Source of the DNA: Corticium candelabrum
Lineage: Eukaryota > Porifera > Homoscleromorpha > Homosclerophorida > Plakinidae
DNA length: 64,000 bases
NCBI RefSeq assembly: GCF_963422355.1
Contig: NC_085093.1
Span: forward strand, 5,167,018-5,231,017
Direction of reading: 5' to 3'
The translations under genes were made by a program, and so were the position numbers. The number at the start of each line of letters is the position of its first letter. The stretch's first letter is position 1. Of the stretch, positions 14,540-28,025 are shown in pieces. The notes below the pieces were generated by a model. It worked only from the letters and a program-made list of their open reading frames with translations. It did not search any database and was not told where the DNA came from.

Positions 14540-14835
14540 AATACAGATTACAGCAAATGGAGTCAAACCGGTACAGCTAGATCCAGCTGCCAGAATGACT
14601 TCATCTCTAGAGGCACACATCCCGTGCAGACAACAACGATCATTCATTGATGGCAACTGCCTCCAAATCCAGTCAACCTGTGTAGACACCACACACTATT
14701 TTCTATCGCAGCATTATCTTGAGGCGTTGTTATACTACAACCGACCACGAGCTTCCTCGATGCCACAGTGCAAGAACAACCATACAACGATGTCTCAGGC
14801 AAAGTAAGCAAATAGAGGTCAGAGATAGTCATGCT
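14540..14835 (-). pseudogene. Kelch-like fragment, copy A
   Basis: Two adjacent minus-strand blocks read as kelch repeats: TSLYGCSCTVASRKLVVG followed by NSVWCL, then WRQLPSMNDRCCLHG ending VILAAGSSCTG. The WxxLPxM...R pattern and the small-residue strand are typical of kelch blades. The blocks are one base out of frame with each other in both A and B, so the shift predates the duplication, unless a tiny intron hides there. Too short for a full propeller; a fragment of a KLHL-type or other kelch gene. Confidence 0.45.
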
Positions 14836-15757
14836 TCTTCAGAGGTAATGTACTGGCAGGCCCATCCTCTGACTCTGACAACGCAGAGCACATTATTTAT
14901 AATGACACTGCCACAGTATTTCTTTGCCTGCAATTGAGCTTTGCACTGCCAGTCTCCTGACCACTTCTGATATCATATATCAACACATTGCCCAAAGCAC
15001 ATATACACCCCATAAGTTCTTATCAATATCATATTAACCAAGCTTCAAGCCCAGTCGCTATACTATTCCATTGGTAATAATATAGGACAAACAAGCAATC
15101 GTTAACTAGCTGATAGTTTATATGTAACAGTTATGTCATGAATTACAATGATTTTATTTTGTCAGTAGGAAATCAGGCCCCTTATTAATTAAATTGCAAC
15201 AACCAACTGATTTAGACTCAATTCTGTACCAATTAGCACTATTGTGGAACAAAATGTCCATAGTAATCATAAATGGAATTCTCTGAACCGGTTTCGAAAA
15301 ACTGTACTGAGTCCCATCACCGGCAGAGGAATATTTTGAAGTATTTCATATCATTCTATTCTCAGATGTTGATACTAATTATTCGTAAGGTCACTACTGA
15401 CCAACGCACCTAGGTTAGACACAAATATCCTGAAAAACTCTTGAAATTTCTTGCCCGGCATACTTCTGTCCACTACTATATTTAGAGGTGTGGCATTTCA
15501 GACAACAAAATAAACAAGATCACTTAATCAAGCAACCCCGCAGCTGGTATCCCAAGTTTTTTAGGCCCATGCAACGACGCCACTGCATGCTGCTGCAATT
15601 GTTCTGAAAAAAGTCATTCCCAATAGCGGGTACGAAGATTCCAGTTCTAGAAAACTTCAGCACGTCAAATAACATTTGCCGTTGTCGAAATGTTTGTTCT
15701 TGTACACACAAATTGGCACTTCGTAAGTAACGCTAGGCTATAGTATAAACGATACTG
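14836..15757. other. Non-coding stretch, conserved with 32700-32988 and 39548-40150
   Basis: The match to copy B breaks near 15105, where B carries 6.6 kb of extra DNA, and resumes beyond it. A short element with the words GCAACGACGCCACTGCATGC (15570-15590) recurs near 39998 and, more diverged, near 38275 and 62908. It may be a dispersed repeat end. Confidence 0.5.
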
Positions 15758-17810
15758 TTAGACAGTCATTAATCCTCCTTTCGAAAGGATGCTCTTTGCA
15801 CATTCCAGCATCTCTGGAATAGAGCTAACAATTTCTCCCGGTTTCCAGTCCAGTCCTCTATTCTGTCGTCGTAGGTCCTCACATTTACTGCTGCGAATGT
15901 GAACATCAATCTAACACATCAGCAGTCAAACACGTAGCTATACAAGCCAAAAACATACTGCAATATTTACGTTTTCCGGCGACTCCGGGTGCATTTTCTT
16001 CTCCCTTGAAACGGTCAACTCAAAACCTTGATACCGGTAATAATCTCGCTCACACCTTCTGTGGTAAATTAGTCGATATTTAGGAGGTAGAAGCCACCTA
16101 GATGGCACCTGTAGGCTTTTGCCGTCGACGCGAAATTTATCGAGGTAATATTGACTCAAAATGGCGTCTTCTTTCTTTTCTTCTTCCGTTTGATCGGTAA
16201 CGTCAATTATCCCTATAAGCAATTGCCAGATAAAATATGCAGGTTTATCAGATACACGATTCTTTATCAACCTGTTTGGATTAGTAAACGACAGTCAAGC
16301 GGATAATATGGCATGGAGACTTCTGCTATCAGCCTCTTAGTGTCTGGAAAAAGAAGAACACCACAACCCACTTTCCTTCCCCCTTCAAGATATTCTTGCT
16401 GCGAAGGATCGACGTCGTCGGTGCCACCTGTCTGGTATTCGGGTATCCAGACCTTGAAACGACGCACTCGATGTGATGGAGTTGTAAACTTCATGTCATG
16501 GCGAGTAGTCGAGTGTATCAACGCAGCATTCTCCTCAAGAAAACGGCAAAAAGGAAACCAATCCTGTTCTTGAAATCCCGATTCGAAAACGCTTGTCCAA
16601 TTGGTTCCATGTTCACTGTGTTTCATCTTCCATATCACTTGCCCAATATTATAACTGCGAAGTGCTTCACCTGTACATAAACGACAAACTTACATGTCGT
16701 ACTAGCAACCTCAATGGGAGCGTACCGTTAGCATCAACAACAAGAAAGCATAAATTTACTATTCTTGCACGCCTAATTGTGTCATCACCTTTCTTGATAA
16801 ACGGTATTTTGTCCTATACGGTTACAGAAACTGCCAAGATCGATTACTGTTAGTTCTTGGTCAAACTCATAGCTAGTTTCCAAATTTTGAGTCTTCTATT
16901 TGAGACACGCATTGAGAGGCAAGTACCTCAACTGTGGCATGCTTGCCTCTCTGTGCCTCAGCCCTGTGCTTCTCAACGGCATGCAGCTGAAACCACGCAG
17001 GAACGCAGCCTAACACGTCGTTCACATTCACTGCCTTTATGCAGATGCAGTAAACCATATTTTAAAAGTTATATATTACTTCAGGCAATCTTAGTAAGCA
17101 CGCTTTACGTTCTAAAATGGTATATTGCTAGCGCGTGTCTACGCGTATACTTTGGCTATGTGTCTCATACACTGTACTGGTACATTAGGTGTACGTAACG
17201 ACAGAAGCAACATCAAGATAAAAAGCAAGCAACAAAAATAGCAATTTTTAACGATAATATGCGTAATGTAATGCAATTATTTGCCTGAAGACATGCAGCG
17301 TCACTGACGTATAGACTACAGCGGGACCCTTCTAGAAATATCAAAGACGAATGAGACCTTACTTTTATGCACATTGGTAATCAGTTGCCGGCCGACATGT
17401 ACCCAGATGTCCATCTGTACACACTGTGTGCTTGTCTCATCGGCTTCACGTCGTATTTTAGTCAAGACCTCACTTGCAGCTTTCAATGTATGAGATAGAT
17501 GCAGAGAAGGCGCACGCCGCTAGAAAATTAAGAAAAAAGTTTTTAACCTATTTAGCGATAATAGCATTTTTGACACACACCGACTGCGTCAGTAATCCAG
17601 TAATCCTATAGAAATATGAGCATTCGTTCCCACTATGAACCTCCACGGGTGTTTGAGCAGTTAGAATCACGACTGCACTGTTTCCAAACGGTGTTGAGTC
17701 TATTACAAATTTGCGCTTGACCTTTTTAAATCTCCGTGTGTTTCTTCCCGCTTTCTTGGAGCTTGCAATGTCACTCTGCCTGGAGACTATTTCCTCATGA
17801 TCAGTCGAGA
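15758..17810 (-). CDS. Kinase-less copy of the unrecognised C-terminal module
   Basis: Five exons equal exons 7-11 of K1 in length and phase: 17810-17581 (230), 17519-17363 (157), 16670-16272 (399), 16212-15971 (242), 15910-15758 (153, with stop). All GT-AG sites are kept and all frames are open. Conserved words include IRREADETSTQ, IWVHVGRQLI, STRHDMKFTTPSHRVRRFKV, AEVSMPYYPLDCRLLIQTG and DYYRYQGFELTVSRE. Exon 9 differs from K1 at 16 of 134 residues by eye. The kinase and linker exons are absent because homology ends at about 17855. Either a 5'-truncated gene that is still young, or an independent transcript with a new 5' exon. No known domain is recognised. Confidence 0.7.
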
Positions 17811-17855
17811 CTGTACAAATACAGAATTAGTTATATCTATTTTATTTATCTAAAC

Positions 17856-18353
17856 ATCTAAACTAAACTCATCCAAACTAAAATTAAAAAATTGAATGGC
17901 CGCAAAGTGCACTGACTCTCCGGCCACAAAACGTTATGGGCGTGACTTCTTACATGTGACTGCGACTAAATTTTTGGTCAACTTTCAACTCAACCACCAA
18001 TTAATGAGCAACAGTTTGGCAACGAGATTGTCTCTTGACACAACTAGAGTAATCTAATGTAATCTTAGCCATGAGCTTGAGTAATTTTTTTATACAATTT
18101 CCTGTATAAATCGTTGTTTCTCCTCAGTTCCATATCGTCTTACTTTGACTGCATGACATCATATAGCAAACCAGTTAGAAATGGTTCTAGTACAGTCGAG
18201 TCTCTAAATAATCTGTATTCGATATACTGTACGTATAGATATTCTAGTGCAAATTTTTAATAGAATAGGTTTTACTGTGTTCTTGCTACTGTATACCACA
18301 ACATCAGGCATTGATCGAGAGCCCATCGTAGGGGAGTGCACAAACATGAGAAT

Positions 18354-18418
<65 letters not shown>

Positions 18419-20019
18419 ATATATATATATATACATTGAGATGTTTTGCATGCAAAAGTTAATTAATAATTTTGTCATGGTGTATGGCCATATTATAATA
18501 AATATGCAACAAAGTGAGGCTATTTAATCTCTGCTGACTATCTTTAGAGCAACTGTATGTTTTGAGTCTACCTATAGCACTGATGTTTCATTTGTCATTC
18601 TCCTGAGTTTAATTTTTTAAATTAACCACATTAGAAAGTTGTGCATTTGTCCACAGCTAACAGAGTGTCTTGTGGAGATGCTGGTAACATTTCAATAGCA
18701 ACAGACTCCTGCTCGGTATCCCAGCACACAAGTTCCTCACCAACTGTTCTTGAATAAGCATCTATATGTAGAAGCTGGCAAATTGCTTCACTTCAGATTC
18801 TTAAGATAGATTTGGTGATCCAGGGGCGGAGGCTTAAACCCAAACTGGCCCTTTGCTGTGTATCCAAAAAAGGAGGTGACACGCCTACAATGTAGGGGTG
18901 CACGTGCACATGGTGCATCATCTCTGAATCTGTGCCTGACATTATTCATTACATTGATTACAGTGCTAAGTGATACAATGATATTCTCTGCAACGCTTTC
19001 ATATCTATTCACACAGCAGTGGCATTATATGGCAAAAGAGAACTTTCAATATGAATTCTTGTAAAATGTAGTAGTCTAAAGTTCGTTCATACTGTCCTCA
19101 TCTATCTGATATAAAGTAAATTGATCAGTGCTATTAACTCAATTGTAGAGTTTGCCCAATAATTCATACTAGAACTAGAGAACTTGACCAAAATCATGCA
19201 TTTTGCAACATCAGATACTAAGGTTCACTTTCAATGTCATTAATTAAACCGCGTAGGTCAGTTTGCTTACTAGAATGAGGGATATACCTATGCCATAATT
19301 ACTACAGTAGGTTATCAAATGCAGGCACTCCGTCGTTGAGGGCTACGCCCACGCAAATTTGATTGCATAGCTACGCAATCAAGATAGAAGGTTGGTCTGA
19401 ACTACAGGCGAAGCTCGACATGAGAGTGCTAGATATTAGCAGTAAATAGCGTGAAAACAGCGCATACAATGGTCACGTGAGAACGTTTCGTCAACGCGCG
19501 CTAACGCTAGGAACCTCACTACGTGTACTGTACCATCAAAATGCTGTAAGACAATCGCGAGATGTTGAGAAAATGCGCATGCAAGACTGAAGGGACCATC
19601 TGCACTGCATCTGTGCGTTGCACATAGCACTTGACCTTACCGCGTGATCACCGTATGTGTTCTGTTTTCACGCTGAAATCTAGCGCTCGCATGTTCAAAC
19701 CTGGTTTTGTGTAAAATGTAACCTTTTTGGTGCCTTCGACTTGAGAAAAGGCGACGAGTTGGTTTGCGCGCGACATGAACTCTGCTTCAACAACGAGATT
19801 GCAAATCGCTCCTGAACGTTTTCCTTATTTGTAATGGTGACTACGCTCTGATATCCAGCTCTGGATTGTGTAGCTAAGTTTGCGGGGGCGTAGCGCTGAA
19901 CGATGGATCCGGAGTGTACAGTGCCGCTATCTTGGAACAATCATAGGGCTGCCACTATTGTCAATCAATGAATCCAAATCTAACTAAATCTTTTCCTCAC
20001 GTGTTAACTTCAAACGTGT
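17856..20019. other. Unique spacer between copies A and B
   Basis: No convincing gene is seen. It holds a TA array (18353-18434) and, at 18831, a CAGGGGCGGAGGC end followed by GGGGTGCACGTGCAC, which is the look of a hAT-type non-autonomous element; I found no matching second end. A minus frame at 19940-19695 (81 codons, starting MFQDSGTVHSGS) is open but has no family signature and no counterpart in the window. Confidence 0.5.
18353..18434. repeat. (TA)n microsatellite
   Basis: About 80 bases of nearly pure TA, with a few TGTA or TACA interruptions. It could form a cruciform. Confidence 0.95.
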
Positions 20020-20356
20020 ACATATCATACTGCATGACAATCACAATCGATCACATCAGCAAAATTTAAAAGACTGCTACAAACCCTCTTAAGTAATAGA
20101 AAATAAAGCACAGCTACAGTAATTAGAACTGCTACTACGGTATCAGTTTACATACACTGACTAGCTAACAGTAATGACGTTTATTTGTATCAAGGGACTA
20201 TGCACTTCCACCATAATTGCTTAATTTCAACATTTACTCTTCATGTTTTCTAAATCTTTGATAAGTACAAATTAATACCGAATTATATACGGTATCTTTA
20301 ACAATGTTGATCAACTGCACAGATCCAAAACATACAGACTAAATATAGACATTACC

Positions 20357-20479
20357 CAAAGGCGTAGGAAGGGTGAGCAGACTATGGGAGCACAGTGATA
20401 TCGGAATCGAGGCCTATAGTAGCCGTTTCTGATTTTGCACCCACGGGCAAGACCTATGCCCCTATGCTTCCTACACCTG
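20357..20479. mobile_element. 123-bp MITE with 5-bp target duplication
   Basis: The ends are imperfect inverted repeats around GGCGTAGGAAG and CTTCCTACACC. Flanking TTACC occurs at 20352-20356 and 20480-20484. Copy A lacks the insert (near 340). The CA..GGCGTAGGAAG terminus and 5-bp duplication parallel the MITE at 7466, suggesting the same superfamily but a different family. Confidence 0.8.
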
Positions 20480-21633
20480 TTACCTTAATTTCAATAACCA
20501 ATATCACATATAATGAAAAACCAATTACTTTGCTCATGCAAAGCCAATCCACATAACTAACCTGTAAACAAATCAGACACCCTTTTCAGTCTGTGCTGTA
20601 GATCTTCAAAGTTTCCCCAACTGGAAATCAACTATCAGAATGCACAAATTAGAATGCAGAATGAAAAATACAACAGTTACATTTTCTTTCTTCAGTGTAC
20701 GCTCCCTCATCATACTTAACGTCCTCTCAACATGCTGTGACAATAAACCCATTTTCTAAAATAGAAGCATCAATAATCGATTTCATCATCAGAATTCATC
20801 ACCTTATCTTATGCCACAACCCTATATAATTATAACTGGTTGCTTAATTAAAAAGCAAAAATCATAAATAAATTTTCTACACTACATACGCATAATGCTG
20901 CAGCTTCATTAGAGCAATTTCCAGTCAGCTTGAAATCCAATGCATCACTTCTGCTACAAACTGAGCTGCACAAAGTGCTTTCAATGTAGCAATTACATGG
21001 TCTGATCCAAGATATGCTACTATTTCGCTCAACATAAAACACAGTTTATTAAGCAAACCGTTCCTTTGAACCACTGCTGAAGTGCTCAACAATTATGACA
21101 TACTTTAACTGCATTCGATAGTAGATCCAGAATTTGATTGAAAAAAGAAAAGTTGTTGCAAGCTAATTACTAAGTACAAAGCCATTAATTTCATAACAAG
21201 ACAACTTCACGAAAGTCTTATCTCTTACTGATCAACACAAGAAGTTGCAACTATGATGCCTAAAATATTTTGCAACTTGTAAAGTACAAGTAGCGTTCAT
21301 CTGAGATTTGGTTAGACAAGCTGATCAATGCATTACAACAAAATGCGCCACAAGTATGTTACTGAACTTAAATAAAACACTCATCATTCTCTGAAACAGA
21401 ATATGTGTGTCCCAATGTTTTCATTTACAACCTACACGTACATTAACAAGACTTTCAGTCTAGTTCTGTATTCAAGCCACAGCACTCTGTGCAACTTCTC
21501 ATTAAGACAACCACAAGTGAAGACAAGTATGCTACCACTATTCGAAAAGGTAAAATATGTTAAGCAAAGCTAATCTTATCCAAAAAAAGAAAAACGTAGT
21601 CTTTACATTAGATATCACTAGTACAACGCTTAC

Positions 21634-22138
21634 ATTTATGTCATCTCCAAGTTGCCTATGCCTCAAATCAACATTTTGCTCAAGAATGTCAAAATCTAGT
21701 AATGCAGCAACACTGCAATAGTGGCATTACAGTTAGCTGTAACAACTAAACCTTCACCTATTTTTTCACTGGACTTTGCCTTGCTTGGACTTTGAGAACT
21801 GAACTCTGCTGTCAACTGAGATACCTAAGTCATACAATCAATACAGTAGGAAACATAAAAATGTAATACCTCACTTGTTCTTTGATCGCTTCTAGGCTGT
21901 AATCTATATCATCCACGTCAAGAAAACAACCCACTTCCAGTTTCTTGTGAATTTCTTCTGCACTCTGTAATAGAACATACTCAATAATTGAATACTAAAA
22001 TAGAACAGTGCTAATAGCATACATGACTGAGGTGATCCAAACAGAATGTCATCTGATGTGTTACAAATATTCTAATGTCAACATCACACCTTCCAGTAAA
22101 ATCTGCAATTACAAAGAGTCTACCACACTTGCACACAT

Positions 22139-22190
<52 letters not shown>

Positions 22191-23049
22191 TCATGAACAC
22201 ATGCAAACACTTTATTATCAACATTAATTTAATAAAAATATTTACAATAGACATACTATTCAATGGTATCAATGAGCTTAGGTTGACAGTAATTCATAAT
22301 TATATTTTCCACCGTTGTACAAACTTGATAGTGTATATAACCCACACATCTACAATTACACCTAGTAAACCATGCTTACAAAAACTGCAGACTTCCATGA
22401 GATTTGTAAGGTGGCATGTCTGCTTCATGATCATTTGTGCAGCTGGGTTATTTGTACTTATCTGGGTTAGCTAGTCATATCAATCCTAGACAAGCACATG
22501 TTAACTTGTCTTCTCTTAGAGCAATATATTGCCTCTATAGCATAATGTTTGTCTCACAGCAACAGGTCACTTGGACTTACTAACCTAAGTCTGAAGCTGA
22601 CAACATATCTAGCTACTTCTCTACCAACCAACACCAATTGTGACTGTACACATGTAACTGTTGGCTTTTCATCCAGGAATTTCATGCAGTAAGTGACAGA
22701 GTGTAAGCTGAACAACTATTCTGAAGTGCAATAAAATAAAAGTTTAATAGCTCAATCTCTTGTCCAAACCACCCACCTATTAATCAAGATTTATATGATT
22801 AATTGTATGTGTGGAAGCCATGCAACCACTTTTGAACGATGTAGAAGTGTTCTTCATGCAAAAAACAAACCATGCACATAGCTAATGATGCTTAAACTGC
22901 ACTCAAACTCTTCTGACCAGAAACCTTTGACGCTTAATTAAAAACTAAATGTATGTTAACTGCACCCTTGCAATCTACTAATAATTAATTGTGCTTTTGT
23001 TGACATTGAATGTGTATTGTGTTGTGTTGAATTTGTGTGAGTGTGTGAA

Positions 23050-23110
<61 letters not shown>

Positions 23111-24636
23111 GTGTATGAGTGCGTGTGTGTGTGTGTGTGTGCACGTGGTGCGTGCGCACACTTGTAAATTATTATGCTAGTAGCAAATCGCACATCTATG
23201 TGGAGTCAAACTGGTTATATACAGAGCTGCAAACATCAACACAAACATATGATTGTATATAGTAAAAATGGAGAGTTTAAAACTTTAATGTACAAACTGT
23301 AGCTTTTAAAAACAAAAAAATGTTTACCTTTGTTTGACACGATTTGAATACTGGACCGTCCCGTATTAATCAACTGTATTGATGGCAAACCACCTAGTCT
23401 GAACTTGGCCATTAATAGTCCTGGAAATGCTTCTTTCAATTTGCTGAACAGAGCTCTACACTGTGTCTTCATTCCAAGTGCAGCAAAAAGGCTGAGATAT
23501 GCATCCAGTCGAATTTGCAGCAGCACAAGAGATGATCCCTCAATCACTTCCAAGAAATGAATGAGATCTTTTTTCACTTTCAAGAAACCTGCAATGAGTG
23601 AAACTAACCGATCCCTGTGCTTCTGAACTAAATGTGGTGACACACCATTAAGTTGAAGTACAGCGACCTTGTAGTCTGAGTCACCCATAAAAGTAGCGGT
23701 TTTTGGAAATGATTGACCATCAGGTGGTAAGGAGTTCAAGAACACAACATCATCATCCTCTATTTCAAAGCATTCTTGACACAGTTTCCTTATTGTCTTC
23801 TCCCAAAGCTTGACAATATTTTGATCTGTTTCTCTAAAGATAAACGTTGCAGTCGGAATTGTCTTCTTGTTGTACAGGTCTCCAGGCATACTCGAGTGTT
23901 CAATGAATTTCTTGTTTTTGGGTGATTCACAACTTTGATCAGTCTGTTCATCACAACTTGTAACCTCACTGGCATGACCAGAAGACAAGGGCACAATTTG
24001 CAGCTTCATTTCACTAATAATAAGGCTCTGACCTTCCACAAAAGACACAACGTCACAAAACGTCTCAAATGATTTGCTTCCCTTTTCATGAAGAATATTA
24101 ACAAGCCTGTGGGACCGATCTCTTTCAGTCAATGACTTATTCTGCAGTTCTTGATGTTCTTGTTGGTTAAGTATACCAGCTGCCCGAATACGATCCAAGA
24201 ACAGGCTAGGTCGCAGTGCAGAGAGGACGTCTGGATGACTACGCGTCAGTTTTTCCCATTGGGATTCCTTCTCTGCCAGTGAGCTAGTGAGTGCTTCCAC
24301 ATTCTGATGTCGGACCTGATCTTGACCCTGTGTCTCCTCTTCTGTAGATTCGTGTCTAGGAAACAGTTTCTTGTAGATGTGTGGTTGCTCTTCATTTGTT
24401 TTCATGATTTCTAGAAATGTTGCAATTTTTTCCTCATCTCGACGTAGCAGTGCGTCTATGAGATACGTTGCCTGTTCATGTATGACTTGTTTGCTTGTCA
24501 AGGTCTCCTTTTCATTTCTACTAATGACGTTTCTTTGGAAGAGAGCAGCGATGTGACACCGGACGTCAAGTTCTTTAGTTAGAAACTCGTAATGCAGCTT
24601 AAGAAGGTCTCGCAAAGGACGATCAGCTGAAGACAT
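21634..24636 (-). CDS. Tandem-CARD protein gene, copy B (3' end unresolved)
   Basis: Exon 1 runs 24636 to 23328 from MSSADRPLRDLLKLHYEF to the AAAG/GTAAAC donor. Exons 2 (22102-22023, 80 bp) and 3 (21964-21875, 90 bp, donor CAA/GTGAGG) join in phase as in copy A. A further exon ends at a donor at 21634 after LRHRQLGDDIN. Two CARD-like regions occupy about residues 1-90 and 125-215, followed by the domain with GSSLVLLQIRLDAYLSLF. The exon-1 frame is open along its whole length and most changes against A keep hydrophobic positions, suggesting that both copies were under constraint. Expected role: cytosolic adaptor in CARD-CARD assemblies. Exons beyond 21634 probably continue to about 21430. Confidence 0.7.
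22137..22189. repeat. (CA)n microsatellite in CARD copy B intron 1
   Basis: About 50 bases of CA at the 3' end of intron 1, just upstream of exon 2 on the coding strand. Copy A has only a short CA run at the matching place (about 2132-2147). Confidence 0.93.
23034..23150. repeat. TG/GA composite microsatellite
   Basis: TG repeats are interrupted by a pure GA block (about 23088-23111), then TG again. It lies in intron 1 of the copy B CARD gene, where copy A has the two long TG arrays. Confidence 0.93.
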
Positions 24637-25973
24637 CACTAGAGTCGACTGACCCTGAATCCGTACGTATACACTGTACGTCGCGGAGCCAGCCCCACCC
24701 CTTTGGATACCTGTTGTACCACGTGACCATTGTGCGTGAAAATGTAGTACAAGTACCTATTGACAGATAGCCTGCAGACAGGCATACAAACACGCAGACA
24801 TGCAGCCAATCAGTTGGGAAGACAGATGGATACACACATTGAGACAAGAATAATACCAGAATATATATTCCCACTTGTGTATGAACACATTACGTGACAC
24901 AGTCAGAGAATTCTACATATGAGACATTAATTCTGGCACAAGATCTTACAATGAGTATTGACATTAATGAATTCCTAACCCAGTTAAATTCAAGTAACAT
25001 TGTAGAAGCACTTCAGTCTCATTACTCACACGTGGAATATGTCATGACTGTTGCCTCTAGAGTCTTTTACAAATTATGGCATGCAGATTAATACAAATTA
25101 AACTCTCTTCATTAGAATTAATGTAGTAGTAACCTGCTAAACTAATTAACTTTTGTGTTTGTTCAATGTGTTCAATATAAAGTAAAATGAAATAAAGGCA
25201 GACAGAAAGCAGGAAGACTGACAGACATACATACATATATACATACATACAGACAGACAGACAAACAGACAGACAACCAGACAGAGAGACAGACAGATAG
25301 ACAGAAAATATATTCTCATACAGATTCTACTTGTACATATGCTAGGACAGACAGACATACAAACAGACAGACAGAGACAGACAGCCAGACAGAGTTTTTC
25401 TTCTACGACCACTATGGTCGTTTATCTTAAACTCTTAGTGTTATATGTAGCCTTTTCTGTATTACCCTTTATGTTTTCAATAAATGTTCTTTGACAGACA
25501 GACAGACAAATCGTCTCAGACAAACTCATTAGCATAGCAAGATAAGAACATCGAAATCTAGTTTGTGCAGTATAATGCTTGGTTTTGTTGATTGTTAGGT
25601 TGCTAATGATGTAAACGTTTGATTTAAATGGAAAATATGTATTGAGACAAACGGACAGATAGACATACATACATACATACATACATACATACCTACATGC
25701 ATACATTTTTCTTACAAGGGCCCCTAAGGCCCAGGTTAGATACTGCAATCACTATTCTGCAATCTAACACCGCAATCTAACACTATATCAGAAGTCACTA
25801 TCAGAAGTCACTATGTACTTCACACTTGCTGTATACTTGCTGTAGACAGAAACTAACACTCCTGAGAGAGAGGCAATTGTATGTTAGTTCCTTGCCCAAG
25901 GGAACTACATACATACATACGTACATACATACATACAGACACAGACACAGACACAGACACAGACACAGACACA

Positions 25974-26031
<58 letters not shown>

Positions 26032-26521
26032 TATACAGACAGATACTTATTCTCATAGATTCTCCTGTACATATGCTAAAAATTTGTAAAAGCAAGGCAG
26101 TCCTTGCAAACAACAAAGTCAATGGGCAGACAGACTGACTGACAGACAGATAGACAGTCTTAATTTTTAGCGTACTGTAGACTGTAGTAATGTCTTGTAT
26201 AAGAAATATATATGTTGACAGACAGAAAGACAGACAGATAGACAGACACAAACAGCCAGCCAGCCAGCCAGCCAGACAGGTTTTCAGTTCAACTACAACG
26301 TAGCAATGCAAGTGTGCTGACAAGAAAACTCATGATGATCGGTTCTGGACCTAAGACCCTTAGTAAAAACACTGACTTTGAACAACTTGTAGTTAAGTAG
26401 CTTCTTTTAAGTTTTATCCTCCATATGGGGCTAATGTATTATGCAGTATGTAGTGGACTTTAGGTTTGCTTTTAGAGTTTGATGGAAATTTCATTGTAAT
26501 GGAACTATATGACAGACAACC

Positions 26522-26576
<55 letters not shown>

Positions 26577-26739
26577 GACAGAGAGACAAACAGGCGAACA
26601 GATTAGGCTGTGCAATAAGCCAAAAAATTCTGGGGAGTGTTTGATGGTGGCAGAGAATTGGATCATGGATATCAGAATTGGATCTACATAGCTATCTACA
26701 TGGACATCATATGCTAACTTGCAAAACAGTGAAAGGAAC
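24637..26739. repeat. GACA-rich cluster, copy B, with (GACAGA)n and (CA)n
   Basis: Counterpart of 4860-6300. Arrays include (GACA)n near 25200-25310, 25355-25395 and 26511-26575, (ACAGAC)n at about 25938-25978 passing into (CA)n to 26029, and (CCAG)n near 26256-26275. The same AT-rich lead-in sequences precede several arrays. No gene is seen in the 2.1 kb between the CARD gene and the exon at 26740. Confidence 0.75.
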
Positions 26740-26834
26740 TTGTTACTAGCCACAACAACATGGTTGCTGCTCTCTCGATGTTGCTCTAGTGCATCCTTGG
26801 TGTCAAAACATTCTAGCCTTGAACCACAAAGCGA
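26740..26834 (-). pseudogene. Copy B of the zinc-finger-like exon, donor damaged
   Basis: Nearly identical to 6413-6508, with the same TTGCAG acceptor. The donor side has lost a G (AACAA/GTTCC), so a canonical splice gives 95 bp and shifts the frame. Together with the inverted and stop-bearing neighbour at 27005-27250 this points to decay of the gene in copy B. Confidence 0.45.
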
Positions 26835-27004
26835 CTGCAACAAGAAGACAGACAAGACTTAAAAACATATTGGAAAGAGTGTTCATGGCCAGGGGGCTTC
26901 AAGTCAAAGTCTATTCCAATAATGTACAAACAATATAGTTACTGGAGTACAGAAGCTGAAGACTATATATACAAAAGCTGTCACAATTGCAGGAAAGACT
27001 TCAA

Positions 27005-27765
27005 GACCAAGTGTAAATCAATGTGTGCTTGCGACCCTCTAATGCTACAAAATTGAAGATAGAAGAAGAGGAAGGACTTTGAGGATCAGACTACATTGAA
27101 CAGTTGCAACTGTTACTAGATACCAAGTCTATTGCACGAGATTTGGGTGGACTCGTACATGTCGATATTGTCATTTGCTAGAATTGTGTTCTGACAAATC
27201 AATTTGACAGAGACAGACAGAGAGCCACTGATTGAGGACTCTAGTTTCTGATAAAGTTACATTGTAATAGTTGCATTTCACTTAAGTCTTAGTACGTACT
27301 ATTGCTTTTTATGTTCAGATACTTGAACATGCAACCTGGACTGACCGATCGCATAAAACTAAGACAGTAATGATCATGGGACATTTTCAGTATGCACAGT
27401 TTTCATTGCACTGCGTACATACAAATGTGAGGTAACAAAATTGACATTAAAACAAAAGACGATGATACCAAGCCAAATGCAGATACAGTTGCTACACCAC
27501 ATGCACTGCCAACACTTGCAGAGTGATCGATAGTCATAGTCATAGGACGTACGCTACTTTGTGTACTACCAAATCATTTTACAGCAAGCATAATATATCA
27601 TTGCACATGCGCACATTGACCTTTTTATTTTAGTCAAGCTCGAAACTGGACCAGCGAATCCAAACATCAAGAAATTTAATTGGTCCGGCCTTAGTGTACA
27701 GCTGTGGATTTACAAATTTTACGATTTTGTACTCATGGTATGATGTTGGAAAACATCTGTATTTA
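27005..27765. other. Segment inverted relative to copy A
   Basis: The reverse complement of this segment matches about 6671-7446. The flanking sequence on both sides is collinear in the two copies: AGGAAAGACTT on the left, TAACTGACAGACAG on the right. The exon 7194-7424 is therefore on the plus strand here, and its frame has early stops. Because neighbouring exons in both copies lie on the minus strand, copy A probably keeps the ancestral orientation. Confidence 0.88.
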
Positions 27766-28025
27766 ACTGACAGACAGACAGACAGATGAGACTATGAACA
27801 GATATAGCACAATGAATGCTCAGTGTGAAGTCCAAAGGTAGACTGCCAGCGACACGCGAAAGAAAGAACTACACAACAAGTATGCATTACAACAAGAATT
27901 CACACAGCCGTAGCAAGCATAAAAAACAAATTGATTAATATTTTACTTAATACAAATTAATTAATTAACGTATGGAAAATAAATATCTAGTCATTGGATT
28001 ACTCTCAGGCTTAGACTTCACTCGT

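Noticed and set aside
16857..17198. 113-codon plus-strand frame
   Set aside because: It lies inside the intron between exons 8 and 9 of the module gene and is not kept in copy B.
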